The position numbers were made by a program, and so were the translations under genes. Under the pieces are notes generated by a model, which saw nothing but the letters and a program-made list of their open reading frames with translations, had not been told where the DNA came from and did not search any database. DNA of 37,510 bases from CALCLY01 sp900552775 (lineage in GTDB: Bacteria; Bacillota; Clostridia; UMGS1883; UMGS1540): positions 1-37,510 of the forward strand of contig CALCLY010000004.1 of NCBI GenBank assembly GCA_937966555.1, written 5' to 3'. This document shows, piece by piece, positions 7,938-15,807 of the stretch (within the stretch, counting starts at the first letter, position 1; every line of letters starts with the position of its first letter).

Positions 7938-7997
7938 TTTTTTAAGTGACGCAGTCTGTGCATTTTTCCAATGCCTTTTCCCTATTCACTTAAAAAA
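7938..7997. repeat. Inverted repeat between the DUF1003 gene and element A
   Basis: Arms TTTTTTAAGTGA (7938-7949) and TCACTTAAAAAA (7986-7997) are perfect 12-nt complements around a 36-nt spacer. The right arm abuts the left end of repeat element A. It could end the DUF1003 transcript or be an older insertion boundary. Confidence 0.5.
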
Positions 7998-8318
7998 TGG
8001 GCTGTTTAAAAAGCCACAACCCGATAAGGAAGTATTGGTTTTGAAAGCCGTTCTTTAAGTTTATACTTCGTAAACAGGCGGTCGTATACGTCAGTATTAC
8101 GACCGCCTGTTTTCTTGTCTAAATCTTAAACTCCGACCTTCAAAACTGCTCTGCACCCTGTAAACAATATTTTTTGATGAAGTTCAAGGCAAAAAAGCGA
8201 GTAATCCTGTCGGATTTCGAGCCTTTTTTAACGCTGAAATTCGCAAAAAAGATGTTTAGCAGGGCAATACTTCCTTGCCGGGCTGTGGCTAAAGTCAACC
8301 GACTTTTCAAACAGCCCA
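7998..8318. repeat. Dispersed element, copy A: 321 bp with long terminal inverted repeats
   Basis: It begins TGGGCTGTTT and ends AAACAGCCCA. A second, inner pair of inverted segments (8013-8036 and 8266-8289) extends the terminal repeats. In the centre AAACAGGCGGTCGTA (8072-8086) pairs perfectly with 8098-8112, a 15-bp hairpin. From 7998 to 8293 it matches 33603-33898 without gaps and with about five mismatches; 8132-8293 is identical. It has an extra AAAGTC-N4-GACTTT dyad near its right end that copy B lacks. It fills the 436-nt space between the convergent DUF1003 and rplQ genes. A 48-codon frame inside (8177-8323) has no ribosome binding site. I see no transposase. Confidence 0.9.
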
Positions 8319-8355
8319 TTTAAGATTTTAAATTAAGTCAACCTAAATAATTATT

Positions 8356-8691
8356 TCAGTCAACCAGGCTGATAACTGCCATGGGAGCAGCGTCACCGCG
8401 TCTGGGTGCCATTTTTACGATTCTTGTATAACCGCCGTTTCTCTCAGTGTACTTGGGAGCGATTTCGGCAAATAATTTATACACAACGTCAGCCTTTGTA
8501 ACATAAGCCAAAGCCTGTCTTCTTGTATGAAGCGTATTCTTCTTACCCAGTGTTATAAGTTTCTCTGCGATGGGGCGCAGCTCTTTTGCTCTTGTTTCAG
8601 TTGTAACGAGCTTGCCGTTTTCCAGGAAAGCCGTAACCATGCCGCGAAGCATGAGATTACGATGAGCCGTGGGTCTTCCTAATTTTCTCAT
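8356..8691 (-). CDS. rplQ: 50S ribosomal protein L17 (bL17)
   Basis: bL17 binds 23S rRNA near the exit of the peptide tunnel. The 111-residue product opens with the family signature MRKLGRPTAHRNLMLRGM and continues with TTETRAKELRPIAEKLITLG, both diagnostic. Length is normal for Firmicutes. GGAGGT lies 6 nt before the ATG. It is the last gene of the ribosomal cluster, 29 nt after rpoA. The right end of element A begins 37 nt beyond its stop and probably supplies the transcription end. Confidence 0.97.
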   Translation of the reverse strand: MRKLGRPTAHRNLMLRGMVTAFLENGKLVTTETRAKELRPIAEKLITLGKKNTLHTRRQALAYVTKADVVYKLFAEIAPKYTERNGGYTRIVKMAPRRGDAAPMAVISLVD

Positions 8692-8720
8692 ACACTCACC
8701 TCCAAATTGTATTTAAAAAA

Positions 8721-9674
8721 TTACACGTCGTCTTCAGAAGGGAGTGACAACCCCAAAGCGTGGAGCTTGTTTATAACCTCTTCAAGAGACTTTCTTCCGA
8801 GGTTTCTCACCTTCATCATGTCTTCTTCCGTCTTCTTCACGAGTTCCTCAACCGTGTTAATTGAAGCCCGTTTCAGACAGTTATAGGAACGAACTGACAA
8901 ATCAAGCTCTTCGATTGTCATTTCAAGAACCTTTTCCTTCTTTGTCTCTTCCTTCTCAACCATGATTTCAGCGTTCATGGCATTGTCGGAAAGCTCAATG
9001 AAGAGGTTTAAGTGCTCGTTCATAATTTTAGCCGCAAGGCTTATTACCTCATTAGGCGTAAGCGTGCCGTTTGTCCATAACTCAAGCGTGAGCTTGTCAA
9101 AATCCGTAACCTGACCGACTCTTGTATCCTCTACCTTGAAGTTTACCTTCGGTACGGGCGTATATATGGAATCAACCGGGATAAGACCTATTACGGGCTG
9201 CGCAAGCTGTTTGTTGCGCTCTGCCGAAACATAGCCTCTGCCTTTTGTAATGGTAATTTCCATGTAGAGCTTTGCGTCTTCGTTAAGTGTTGCAATGTGA
9301 ATCTCGGGATTGAGTATCTCGATATCGGAATCAAGCTTAATATCCGCAGCCGTTATTTCACATGCGCCCTGCGCCTCGATATAAACGGTTTTGGGACCTT
9401 CCGAATGAAGGTTTACTATAAGTTTCTTCAGATTTAAGATAATATCCGTAACATCTTCCTTAACGCCGGGTATGTTTGAAAATTCGTGCAGTATTCCGTC
9501 TATTTTAACGGAGGAAACCGCAGCACCCGGGAGAGACGAAAGCATTATTCTGCGGAGAGAGTTTCCGAGCGTTATGCCGTAGCCGCGCTCAAGCGGCTCT
9601 ACGACATAACGGGCATAAGTCTGATCCTCGGAAAGCTCCACACATTCTACTTTTGGCTTTTCTATTTCTATCAT
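8721..9674 (-). CDS. rpoA: RNA polymerase alpha subunit
   Basis: Alpha dimerises to start RNA polymerase assembly and contacts upstream promoter DNA and activators. The 317 residues contain the N-terminal assembly domain (about 1-230; GYGITLGNSLRRIMLSSLPG, the dimerisation helix). An acidic linker (KEETKKEK) and the C-terminal DNA-binding domain (about 248-312) follow; the latter holds LDLSVRSYNCLKRASI and VRNLGRKSLEEVINKL. Length is typical. GGAGGG lies 8 nt before the ATG. It sits between rpsD and rplQ, the usual alpha-operon position. Confidence 0.98.
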   Translation of the reverse strand: MIEIEKPKVECVELSEDQTYARYVVEPLERGYGITLGNSLRRIMLSSLPGAAVSSVKIDGILHEFSNIPGVKEDVTDIILNLKKLIVNLHSEGPKTVYIEAQGACEITAADIKLDSDIEILNPEIHIATLNEDAKLYMEITITKGRGYVSAERNKQLAQPVIGLIPVDSIYTPVPKVNFKVEDTRVGQVTDFDKLTLELWTNGTLTPNEVISLAAKIMNEHLNLFIELSDNAMNAEIMVEKEETKKEKVLEMTIEELDLSVRSYNCLKRASINTVEELVKKTEEDMMKVRNLGRKSLEEVINKLHALGLSLPSEDDV

Positions 9675-9724
9675 ACAAAATACCCTCCTTGTTTACAAAA
9701 TTTTCAGGTGTGAGGGTTAACGCA

Positions 9725-10351
9725 TTATTTCGAGTACAACTCAACGATGAGTGTTTCCTCAATCTGCAGATCTATATCGTCGCGTTCTGCAAGAGCAATA
9801 ACCTTTGCCTTGGCGTTGTCCCCGTCAAGTTCCAACCATTTCGGGATTGTTTTTCCGGCGGTATTTTCAAGTACAGCTTTAATCTTTGCTGTGTTTTTGC
9901 TCTTATCCGCAATTGCGATAACATCGCCCGGCTTTACAAGGAAAGAGGGAATGTTTACACGCTTGCCGTTTACTGTGAAGTGTCCGTGAGAAACAAGCTG
10001 ACGCGCTTCTGCTCTCGATACCGCAAAACCGAGACGGTAAATAACGTTATCGAGTCTGCTCTCCAGAATCTGAAGAAGGTTTTCACCTGTTACGCCTGCT
10101 TTATGGCTTGCCATTTCGTAATATTTTGCAAACTGGCTTTCCAAAACGCCGTAATATCTCTTTGCTTTCTGTTTTTCTCTGAGCTGCAGTCCGTATTCGG
10201 AAAGCTTTTTACGTCCCTGACCGTGCTGACCGGGAGCGTAGCTTCTTCTTGATACTGCACATTTATCCGTATAGCATCTGTCACCTTTGAGGAAGAGTTT
10301 CATACCCTCTCTGCGGCAAAGTCTGCATACGCTGTCTTTATATCTTGCCAT
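9725..10351 (-). CDS. rpsD: 30S ribosomal protein S4 (uS4), zinc-binding form
   Basis: uS4 nucleates 30S assembly on the 16S 5' domain. The 208-residue protein starts MARYKDSVCRLCRREG and carries Cys9, Cys12, Cys26 and Cys31, the zinc-binding (C+) version. The S4 RNA-binding domain is at about 98-160 (LDNVIYRLGFAVSRAEARQL, VSHGHFTVNGKRVNIPS). Its place inside the alpha block, between rpsK and rpoA, is the common clostridial order; in Bacillus subtilis rpsD stands alone. No separate S4-binding leader was recognised in the 21-nt gap before it. GGAGGTG precedes the ATG. Confidence 0.97.
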   Translation of the reverse strand: MARYKDSVCRLCRREGMKLFLKGDRCYTDKCAVSRRSYAPGQHGQGRKKLSEYGLQLREKQKAKRYYGVLESQFAKYYEMASHKAGVTGENLLQILESRLDNVIYRLGFAVSRAEARQLVSHGHFTVNGKRVNIPSFLVKPGDVIAIADKSKNTAKIKAVLENTAGKTIPKWLELDGDNAKAKVIALAERDDIDLQIEETLIVELYSK

Positions 10352-10372
10352 CTTGTAAAATTCACCTCCGTA

Positions 10373-10771
10373 TCAAACTCTTCTGCGCTTCGGCGGGCGG
10401 CAGCCGTTATGCGGAATCGGAGTAACATCCTTAATCATGCTTACTTCGAGTCCTGCGGCCTGCAAAGCTCTTATAGCAGCTTCACGGCCTGCGCCCGGTC
10501 CCTTAACGTATACTTCAACTGTCTTAAGACCATGCTCCATTGCAGCTTTTGCAGCTGTTTCCGCAGCTGTCTGAGCTGCGAAAGGAGTGCTCTTTTTAGA
10601 ACCTCTGAATCCCAGACCGCCTGCGCTTGCCCACGAAAGAGCGTTGCCGGCTGTGTCTGTTATTGTAACTATGGTATTATTGAACGAGGAACGGATATGA
10701 GCTGCACCGCGCTCTATATTTTTGCGCTCACGTCTTTTGTGTCCTGTTCTTTTAACAGCGGTTTTAGCCAT
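10373..10771 (-). CDS. rpsK: 30S ribosomal protein S11 (uS11)
   Basis: uS11 sits on the 30S platform near the mRNA exit. The 132-residue product has a lysine-rich start (MAKTAVKRTGHKRRERKN) and the conserved core THIRSS-type segment seen here as AHIRSSFNNTIVTITDT. GFRGSKKSTPFAAQTAAE and the C-terminal signature DVTPIPHNGCRPPKRRRV complete the pattern. The site AGGGAGGA lies 9 nt before the ATG. There are 18 nt between the rpsM stop and this start. Confidence 0.98.
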   Translation of the reverse strand: MAKTAVKRTGHKRRERKNIERGAAHIRSSFNNTIVTITDTAGNALSWASAGGLGFRGSKKSTPFAAQTAAETAAKAAMEHGLKTVEVYVKGPGAGREAAIRALQAAGLEVSMIKDVTPIPHNGCRPPKRRRV

Positions 10772-10789
10772 TTTTACTTATCCTCCCTC

Positions 10790-11158
10790 TTACTTTTTCT
10801 TACCTGCTATGGTCTTCTTGGGGCCTTTACGTGTGCGGGCATTAGTTTTTGTCTTCTGTCCTCTTACGGGGAGACCTCTTCTGTGTCTGATGCCGCGGTA
10901 GCAGCCAATTTCAACCAAGCGTTTAATATCAAGAGCCACGCTTCTTCTCAGATCACCTTCAACCTCATAGTCGCGGTCGATGATTTCTCTGAGCTTACCA
11001 ACCTCATCTTCCGTGAGGTCTTTAACTCTTGTATCGGGGTTTATTCCCGTTTCCTTAAGAATTTTGTCAGCGCTGCTTCTGCCGATGCCGAAAATATAAG
11101 TTAAACCAATTTCGATTCTTTTCTCTCTCGGCAAATCAATACCGGCTATTCTTGCCAT
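10790..11158 (-). CDS. rpsM: 30S ribosomal protein S13 (uS13)
   Basis: uS13 lies in the 30S head and bridges to the 50S subunit and P-site tRNA. I start it at the ATG at 11158 (MARIAGIDLPREKRIEIGL), which has AGGAGGT 8 nt upstream; the open frame continues upstream to 11245 but that part has no S13 similarity. The 122 residues include TYIFGIGRSSADKILKE and the basic C-terminal tail RGLPVRGQKTKTNARTRKG, all standard. The rpmJ-rpsM gap of about 113 nt is the largest in this part of the cluster and shows no clear promoter. Confidence 0.97.
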   Translation of the reverse strand: MARIAGIDLPREKRIEIGLTYIFGIGRSSADKILKETGINPDTRVKDLTEDEVGKLREIIDRDYEVEGDLRRSVALDIKRLVEIGCYRGIRHRRGLPVRGQKTKTNARTRKGPKKTIAGKKK

Positions 11159-11271
11159 GTGATTTACACCTCCTAAAATACTGATAAGTTGTATTTTAAC
11201 CTCTAAGCCGTGCCGCACATCTTCCTGCGCGCCACGCAGCCGCACTTAGCGGGACTAAAATATTATATTAA

Positions 11272-11385
11272 TTAACCCTGTTTCTGCTTATGCTTCGGGT
11301 TTTCGCAGATTACCATTATTCTGCCTTTTCTCTTTATAATTTTACATTTTTCGCAAATAGGCTTTACTGATGGTCTGACTTTCAT
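11272..11385 (-). CDS. rpmJ: 50S ribosomal protein L36 (bL36), zinc-ribbon form
   Basis: This small 37-residue protein reads MKVRPSVKPICEKCKIIK, then RKGRIMVICENPKHKQKQG. The four zinc ligands Cys11, Cys14, Cys27 and His32 are intact, so this is the zinc-binding form. bL36 packs against helices of 23S rRNA late in 50S assembly. A modest AAAGGA site precedes the ATG by about 9 nt. Position between infA and rpsM is the standard Firmicute order. Confidence 0.97.
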   Translation of the reverse strand: MKVRPSVKPICEKCKIIKRKGRIMVICENPKHKQKQG

Positions 11386-11425
11386 TAAAATCATTCCTTT
11401 CTTAAACTGTGTCCGTAACACATGA

Positions 11426-11644
11426 TTATTTTGCTCTCCAGGTTATTCTTCCTTTTGTGAGGTCATACGGCGAAAGCTCTACGGTAACTTTGTCACCGGG
11501 AAGAATTCTTATATAATTCATCCTGAGTTTTCCCGAAATATGTGCCAAAATCACATGACCGTTCGGAAGCTCAACCTTAAACATAGCATTAGGGAGTGCC
11601 TCAAGCACTGTGCCCTCCAGCTCCAATACATCGTCCTTTGCCAC
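11426..11644 (-). CDS. infA: Translation initiation factor IF-1
   Basis: IF-1 occupies the 30S A site during initiation. The protein is a single S1-type OB fold; visible signatures are DDVLELEGTVLEALPNAMFK, GHVILAHISGKLRMNYIRIL and GDKVTVELSPYDLTKGRI. I choose the GTG at 11644 because AGGAGG is 8 nt upstream and it gives exactly 72 residues, the family norm. The GTG at 11653 overlaps the binding site itself. It follows the KOW protein gene by 15 nt. Confidence 0.96.
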   Translation of the reverse strand: MAKDDVLELEGTVLEALPNAMFKVELPNGHVILAHISGKLRMNYIRILPGDKVTVELSPYDLTKGRITWRAK

Positions 11645-11659
11645 GGCAAGCACCTCCTT

Positions 11660-11935
11660 TTACCCTTCTGTCTGCTCTTCGGCAAACTCTGCAAGGCTTC
11701 TGCGTATTACAGCGTTCGTAAGACTTTCTCCTTCAAGAAGAAGGTTTTTAATGTCCTCTGAAGCTGTTCCGACAAGACGTGTATGTTTAATTTTCTTTTT
11801 TTTCGGCGATTCGCTTTTTCTGCTCTTGCCGTCGGCAATGTAGACATAAGCTCCGTCCCTTTTAAGAACCATAAACAGCCCGTCTTTATCTCGGCCGGCA
11901 ATAGCATAAACTAAACTGCCCGCGTCAATATCCAA
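11660..11935 (-). CDS. KOW-domain putative RNA-binding protein (L14e-like)
   Basis: This is a predicted 91-residue cytoplasmic protein. Its first half is a KOW/L14e-like strand pattern (GSLVYAIAGRDKDGLFMVLK, DGAYVYIADGKSRKSESPKK). A basic patch (KKKKIKHTRLVG) and an acidic helix at the end follow. Genes of this type are regularly found between map and infA in Clostridia and are thought to bind RNA, with no proven role. I favour the TTG at 11935, 7 nt after AGAGG; a GTG at 11944 overlaps that site and would add three residues. It begins 12 nt after the map stop. Confidence 0.8.
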   Translation of the reverse strand: MDIDAGSLVYAIAGRDKDGLFMVLKRDGAYVYIADGKSRKSESPKKKKIKHTRLVGTASEDIKNLLLEGESLTNAVIRRSLAEFAEEQTEG

Positions 11936-11947
11936 AAAACTCACCTC

Positions 11948-12697
11948 TTAATCAACAAGTGTTAAAATCTCGGTCTTGCCATCAAGGATGGCAACGGTGT
12001 TTTCATAGTGCGCGGCAAGCTTTCCGTCTTTCGTTGAAATCGTCCAGCCGTCATCCGCACATGTAACTTCGTATGTTCCCTGATTTATCATAGGCTCTAT
12101 TGCAATCGTCATGCCTTTTCTCAGCCTCAGTCCGTGTCCGGCTCTTCCGAAATTCGGAACATCCGGATCCTCGTGCATCTGTCTGCCGATTCCGTGACCG
12201 ACAAGACTTCTCACAACTCCGTAACCGTTGCTTTCGGCATAGCTTTGCACTGCTGCGCCGATATCTCCGAGTCTCTGACCGTCTTTTGCAAATTTAACAC
12301 CTTCAAAGAAGCATTGCTTGGTAACGTCGATAAGCCTCTGCGCCTCGTCCGATATTTTTCCAACCGGGAAGGTACGCGCGGCGTCACCGTGAAATCCGTT
12401 CTTATAAACGCCGATGTCAACGCTTATAATGTCACCCTCGCAAAGCTTTGTATTGTCCGGTATACCGTGAACAACCACATCGTTTACGGACGTACAAACC
12501 GCTGCGGGGTACCCTCTGTAATCCTTAAACGAGGGCACCGCGCCGTGACTTTTTATAAATTCCTCGGCAAAAGCGTCAATCTCACGCGTTGTAAGTCCGG
12601 GGCGAATTATTTCACCTATCGCCCTCAGCGCCAGTCCGGTAAGTCTGCCGGACTCACGCATAAGCTCAATCTCATTATCGCTTTTAAGCCAAATCAT
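11948..12697 (-). CDS. map: Methionine aminopeptidase, type I
   Basis: Removes the initiator methionine from nascent proteins whose second residue is small. The 249 residues show the pita-bread fold landmarks: substrate-site His in VVHGIPD, metal ligands Asp and Asp in SVDIGVYKNGFHGDAARTF, His in SLVGHGIGRQMHED, Glu in IAIEPM and Glu in HYENTVAI. There is no N-terminal zinc finger, as expected for type Ia. The ATG overlaps the adk stop by one base (TAATG), so translation of the two is coupled. Confidence 0.97.
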   Translation of the reverse strand: MIWLKSDNEIELMRESGRLTGLALRAIGEIIRPGLTTREIDAFAEEFIKSHGAVPSFKDYRGYPAAVCTSVNDVVVHGIPDNTKLCEGDIISVDIGVYKNGFHGDAARTFPVGKISDEAQRLIDVTKQCFFEGVKFAKDGQRLGDIGAAVQSYAESNGYGVVRSLVGHGIGRQMHEDPDVPNFGRAGHGLRLRKGMTIAIEPMINQGTYEVTCADDGWTISTKDGKLAAHYENTVAILDGKTEILTLVD

Positions 12698-13332
12698 TAT
12701 TTAATCTCCTCTGCGGCCTTTATAATGCCTTCCGTAATCTCGGAAATGCTTCCCGTACCGTCAACCTTCGCAAGAAGACCCTCATTTTCATAAAATGCCT
12801 TTAAAGGTTCGGTCTGCTCGTGATAAACTTTAAGTCTTTTCCTGATGGTTTCCGGCATATCGTCCGGTCTTACGGTGAGAGCAGCGCCGCATTTATCGCA
12901 AATATCCGCTTCCTTTGCGGGATTGAATATTGTGTGATATGTTGCTCCGCATTTGGGGCATTCTCTGCGTCCGCCGAGTCTCTGTTCAATTATTTCATCC
13001 GCAACTTCAATGCTTACAGCCGCGTCAATGTCGGCAAAACCTTTTATTGCCTCCGCCTGCGCGATTGTACGCGGAACTCCGTCAAGTATAAAGCCGTTTT
13101 TACAGTCATCGGCTTTAATTCTTTCCTGAAGCATGCTGAGTATAATGTCATCGGAAATAAGCTGACCTTCGTCTATGACTTTCTTTGCCGCAAGACCGAG
13201 AGGAGATTCCGCTCTGATTTCGGCTCTTATCATAGCTCCCGTTGATATTGTGGGAATGCCGTAATGCTCCGACAAAACCTCAGCCTGTGTGCCCTTTCCC
13301 GCTCCGGGAGGGCCGAGTAATATCATTTTCAT
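12697..13332 (-). CDS. adk: Adenylate kinase, zinc-LID form
   Basis: Interconverts ATP + AMP and 2 ADP. The P-loop GPPGAGKGT is at residues 7-15, the AMP-site helix follows (TGAMIRAEI), and LDGVPRTIAQAEA is the core signature. The LID domain (about 122-160) carries Cys125, Cys128, Cys145 and Cys148, the structural zinc type common in Gram-positives. The 211-residue length is normal. GAGAAGG lies 8 nt before the ATG, 19 nt after secY. Confidence 0.97.
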   Translation of the reverse strand: MKMILLGPPGAGKGTQAEVLSEHYGIPTISTGAMIRAEIRAESPLGLAAKKVIDEGQLISDDIILSMLQERIKADDCKNGFILDGVPRTIAQAEAIKGFADIDAAVSIEVADEIIEQRLGGRRECPKCGATYHTIFNPAKEADICDKCGAALTVRPDDMPETIRKRLKVYHEQTEPLKAFYENEGLLAKVDGTGSISEITEGIIKAAEEIK

Positions 13333-13351
13333 TTATTTCGCCTTCTCTCGT

Positions 13352-14626
13352 TTATTCCAGGAAACCTTTGTAATGTCTCATAAGCATCTGACTTTCAAGC
13401 TGCTTAACCGTTTCAAGTGCAAAGCCTACAACGATAAGAAGTGAAGTACCGCCTATTGACACACCCGAGAGACCGGGGTTTATCATAGCAAGCATAATCG
13501 GAATGATTGCTATGAGGGCAAGGAAAACAGCTCCCGCAAGCGTTACCTTCGAAAGAACTCTGGAGATAAAGTCGCTTGTCGGCTTTCCGGGACGTATACC
13601 CGGGATAAAGCCGCCGTTTTTCTTGATATTGTTTGCAACTTCAATCGGATTGAACGTAATCGCCGTATAGAAATACGTGAACGCAATAATCAGAATGAAG
13701 TATATAATCGAGTACCACGGATTGCTCTGGCTGAAGAATTTCGAAATCCATGCAGCCACACCGCTTGTCGCATTCGGGTTAACAAGTGCGGATATTGTTC
13801 CGGGGAACGCCATAATGCTCATCGCAAAGATGATAGGCATAACGCCCGCCATTGTAACCTTTATCGGGATGTTTGTGCTCTGACCGCCGTAAAGCTTTCT
13901 GCCGACAACCCTTTTTGCATACTGAACCGGGATACGTCTCTCTGCGTCGTTGAAGAGCACGATAAGAGCTATTATAGCTATTGCAAAAAGGAGTATGAGT
14001 GCTATTGCAATCCAGTTTGATTTGAAGTTCTGCCAAACCTGCATGCCCATTTTGGGGATACGTGCTACGATACCGGCAAAGATAAGCATCGAAATGCCGT
14101 TGCCGACGCCCTTTTGTGTGATTTCCTCACCGAGCCACATAAGAAACGCGGTTCCTGCTGTAAATGTTATCGTAATTGTAATAAATGTCAAAAATCCGGG
14201 GTTTGTAACCGCATTTGCATTTCTGAGTCCGATATAAAGACCTGCTGCCTGTATAAAAGCGAGCACAATTGTTACATAACGGACAATGTCCTGCATTTTC
14301 TCTCTTCCCTCTGCGCCTTCCTTGCTGAGTCTTTCCAAAGCAGGGATTGCAACAGCGAGAAGCTGAATGATAATTGACGAGTTAATATACGGCGTGATAC
14401 TCATCGCAAATATTGTAGCGTCTTCAAACGCACCGCCGGAGAACGTGTTCATAATACCGAATATGGTGTTCGAACTGCCGTCTACAAGCTGTTTTAAAAC
14501 CGATGAATCAAGCCACGGCACCGGTATAACCGAGCCGAATCTGAAAACTACGAGCAAAAGAAGCGTATAAAGCATCTTTTTGCGAAGCTCCGGGATTTTC
14601 CAAGCATTTTTTATTACCTGAAACAC
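13352..14626 (-). CDS. secY: Preprotein translocase subunit SecY
   Basis: SecY is the channel of the Sec translocon, working with SecE, SecG, SecA and the signal-recognition pathway. The 424-residue protein has about ten membrane helices. Diagnostic stretches are VFRFGSVIPVPWLD, FSGGAFEDATIFAMSITPYI with NSSIIIQLL, the cytoplasmic loop ERRIPVQYAKRVVGRK, and NIKKNGGFIPGIRPGKPT. The start is GTG at 14626, immediately after the TAA of rplO; GAGGTGATG overlapping the rplO end serves as binding site. The secreted SLH and NlpC/P60 proteins of this window are likely clients. Confidence 0.97.
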   Translation of the reverse strand: MFQVIKNAWKIPELRKKMLYTLLLLVVFRFGSVIPVPWLDSSVLKQLVDGSSNTIFGIMNTFSGGAFEDATIFAMSITPYINSSIIIQLLAVAIPALERLSKEGAEGREKMQDIVRYVTIVLAFIQAAGLYIGLRNANAVTNPGFLTFITITITFTAGTAFLMWLGEEITQKGVGNGISMLIFAGIVARIPKMGMQVWQNFKSNWIAIALILLFAIAIIALIVLFNDAERRIPVQYAKRVVGRKLYGGQSTNIPIKVTMAGVMPIIFAMSIMAFPGTISALVNPNATSGVAAWISKFFSQSNPWYSIIYFILIIAFTYFYTAITFNPIEVANNIKKNGGFIPGIRPGKPTSDFISRVLSKVTLAGAVFLALIAIIPIMLAMINPGLSGVSIGGTSLLIVVGFALETVKQLESQMLMRHYKGFLE

Positions 14627-15067
14627 TTACATCACCTCAGCCTTTCCGCCTGCTGCAGTAATTTTCTCAGCCGCAGCCTTCGAAAATCTTGCTGCGAAAA
14701 CGGTAAGCTTCTTTTCAAGATCTCCTCTTCCGAGTACTACAACGCCGTCGGAAATCTTGCTGATAACTCCCGTCTCCTTGAGAAGTTCCGGTGTCACTTC
14801 GGTTCCCGCCTCAAATCTATTGAGATCGGATACATTGATTTCAACGTACTTCTTGGCAAAAATATTGGTAAACCCTCTTTTGGGTAAACGTCTGTACAAA
14901 GGCATCTGGCCGCCTTCAAAGCCGGGACGAACGCCGCCGCCCGAGCGTGCTTTCTGACCTTTATGACCTCTGCCTGCTGTTTTACCGTTGCCCGTTCCGG
15001 CGCCTCTGCCTTTTCTCTTGGCATCGGTTGCGCTGCCGAATGCGGGTTTAAGCTCGTTAAGCTTCAT
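14627..15067 (-). CDS. rplO: 50S ribosomal protein L15 (uL15)
   Basis: uL15 is a late-assembly 50S protein whose long basic tail threads into 23S rRNA. The 146 residues show the Gly/Arg-rich N-terminal extension (RKGRGAGTGNGKTAGRGHKG, QKARSGGGVRPGFEGGQMPL) and the globular end (LGRGDLEKKLTVFAARFSKA). Length is typical. AGGAGGT lies 8 nt before the ATG. Confidence 0.97.
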   Translation of the reverse strand: MKLNELKPAFGSATDAKRKGRGAGTGNGKTAGRGHKGQKARSGGGVRPGFEGGQMPLYRRLPKRGFTNIFAKKYVEINVSDLNRFEAGTEVTPELLKETGVISKISDGVVVLGRGDLEKKLTVFAARFSKAAAEKITAAGGKAEVM

Positions 15068-15089
15068 GGTGCCACACCTCCTTATTTAA

Positions 15090-15272
15090 TTATTTTACTT
15101 CCTCTACCGAAAGTAAATGTGAAACCTTATTAATCATACCCCTAAGCTGCGGAGTATCTTCTTTAACCTTTTCGTCACGGATTTTCTTAAGTCCCAGCGC
15201 TTCAACGGTTGCAATCTGGTCTTTTTTCCTTCCGATAACGCTCTTTGTAAGAGTGATCTTGAGTTTAGCCAA
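15090..15272 (-). CDS. rpmD: 50S ribosomal protein L30 (uL30)
   Basis: This small 60-residue 50S protein has the bacterial short form: AKLKITLTKSVIGRKKDQIA, then the conserved GLKKIRDEKVKEDTPQLRGM, with INKVSHLLSVEEVK at the end. The start is TTG at 15272 with AAGGAGGG 6 nt upstream; no ATG or GTG alternative gives the conserved N-terminus. Gaps to rpsE and rplO are both 22 nt. Confidence 0.96.
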   Translation of the reverse strand: MAKLKITLTKSVIGRKKDQIATVEALGLKKIRDEKVKEDTPQLRGMINKVSHLLSVEEVK

Positions 15273-15294
15273 CGTAAACCCTCCTTAACCTAAA

Positions 15295-15792
15295 TTAAAG
15301 ATCTTCCACGGCAATACCGCGAAGACGCGAAACTTCTTCAGCGCTCTTAAGGTTTTTGAGGCCTTCGATAGCTGCGTTTACAACGTTTTTCGGGTTATTG
15401 CTGCGCAAGCACTTTGTACGGATATTCTTTATACCCGCAAGCTCCATTACCGCACGTACAGGGCCGCCGGCAATGATACCGGTACCTTCTGCCGCAGGCT
15501 TTATAAGAACCGTGCCGGCACCCGATATGCCTGTGATTTCATGAGGAACGGTGCCGTCTTTAATCGGAACCGTAATCATGTTCTTTTTAGCGTCCTCAAT
15601 TCCCTTTCTTATAGCGTCCGGGATTTCGGCTGCTTTACCGAGTCCGCTGCCTACTCTGCCGTTCTCGTCTCCGACAACAACAAGCGCTGTAAAACGGAAG
15701 TTACGTCCGCCCTTAACAACCTTGGCAACACGGTTTAATGTAACGACTTTCTCTTTAATCTCATTTTCATTGGAGTCAAATCTTTCCGCCAT
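15295..15792 (-). CDS. rpsE: 30S ribosomal protein S5 (uS5)
   Basis: uS5 lines the mRNA entry channel and affects decoding accuracy. The 165-residue product has the double-stranded-RNA-binding-like S5 domain (about 18-85; VVKGGRNFRFTALVVVGDEN, GRVGSGLGKAAEIPDAIRKG) and the C-terminal domain (IIAGGPVRAVMELAGIKNIR). Ribosome-ambiguity and spectinomycin-site regions look unmodified by eye. AGGAGG with suitable spacing precedes the ATG. Confidence 0.97.
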   Translation of the reverse strand: MAERFDSNENEIKEKVVTLNRVAKVVKGGRNFRFTALVVVGDENGRVGSGLGKAAEIPDAIRKGIEDAKKNMITVPIKDGTVPHEITGISGAGTVLIKPAAEGTGIIAGGPVRAVMELAGIKNIRTKCLRSNNPKNVVNAAIEGLKNLKSAEEVSRLRGIAVEDL

Positions 15793-15807
15793 GTTCTCCC
15801 TCCTCCT

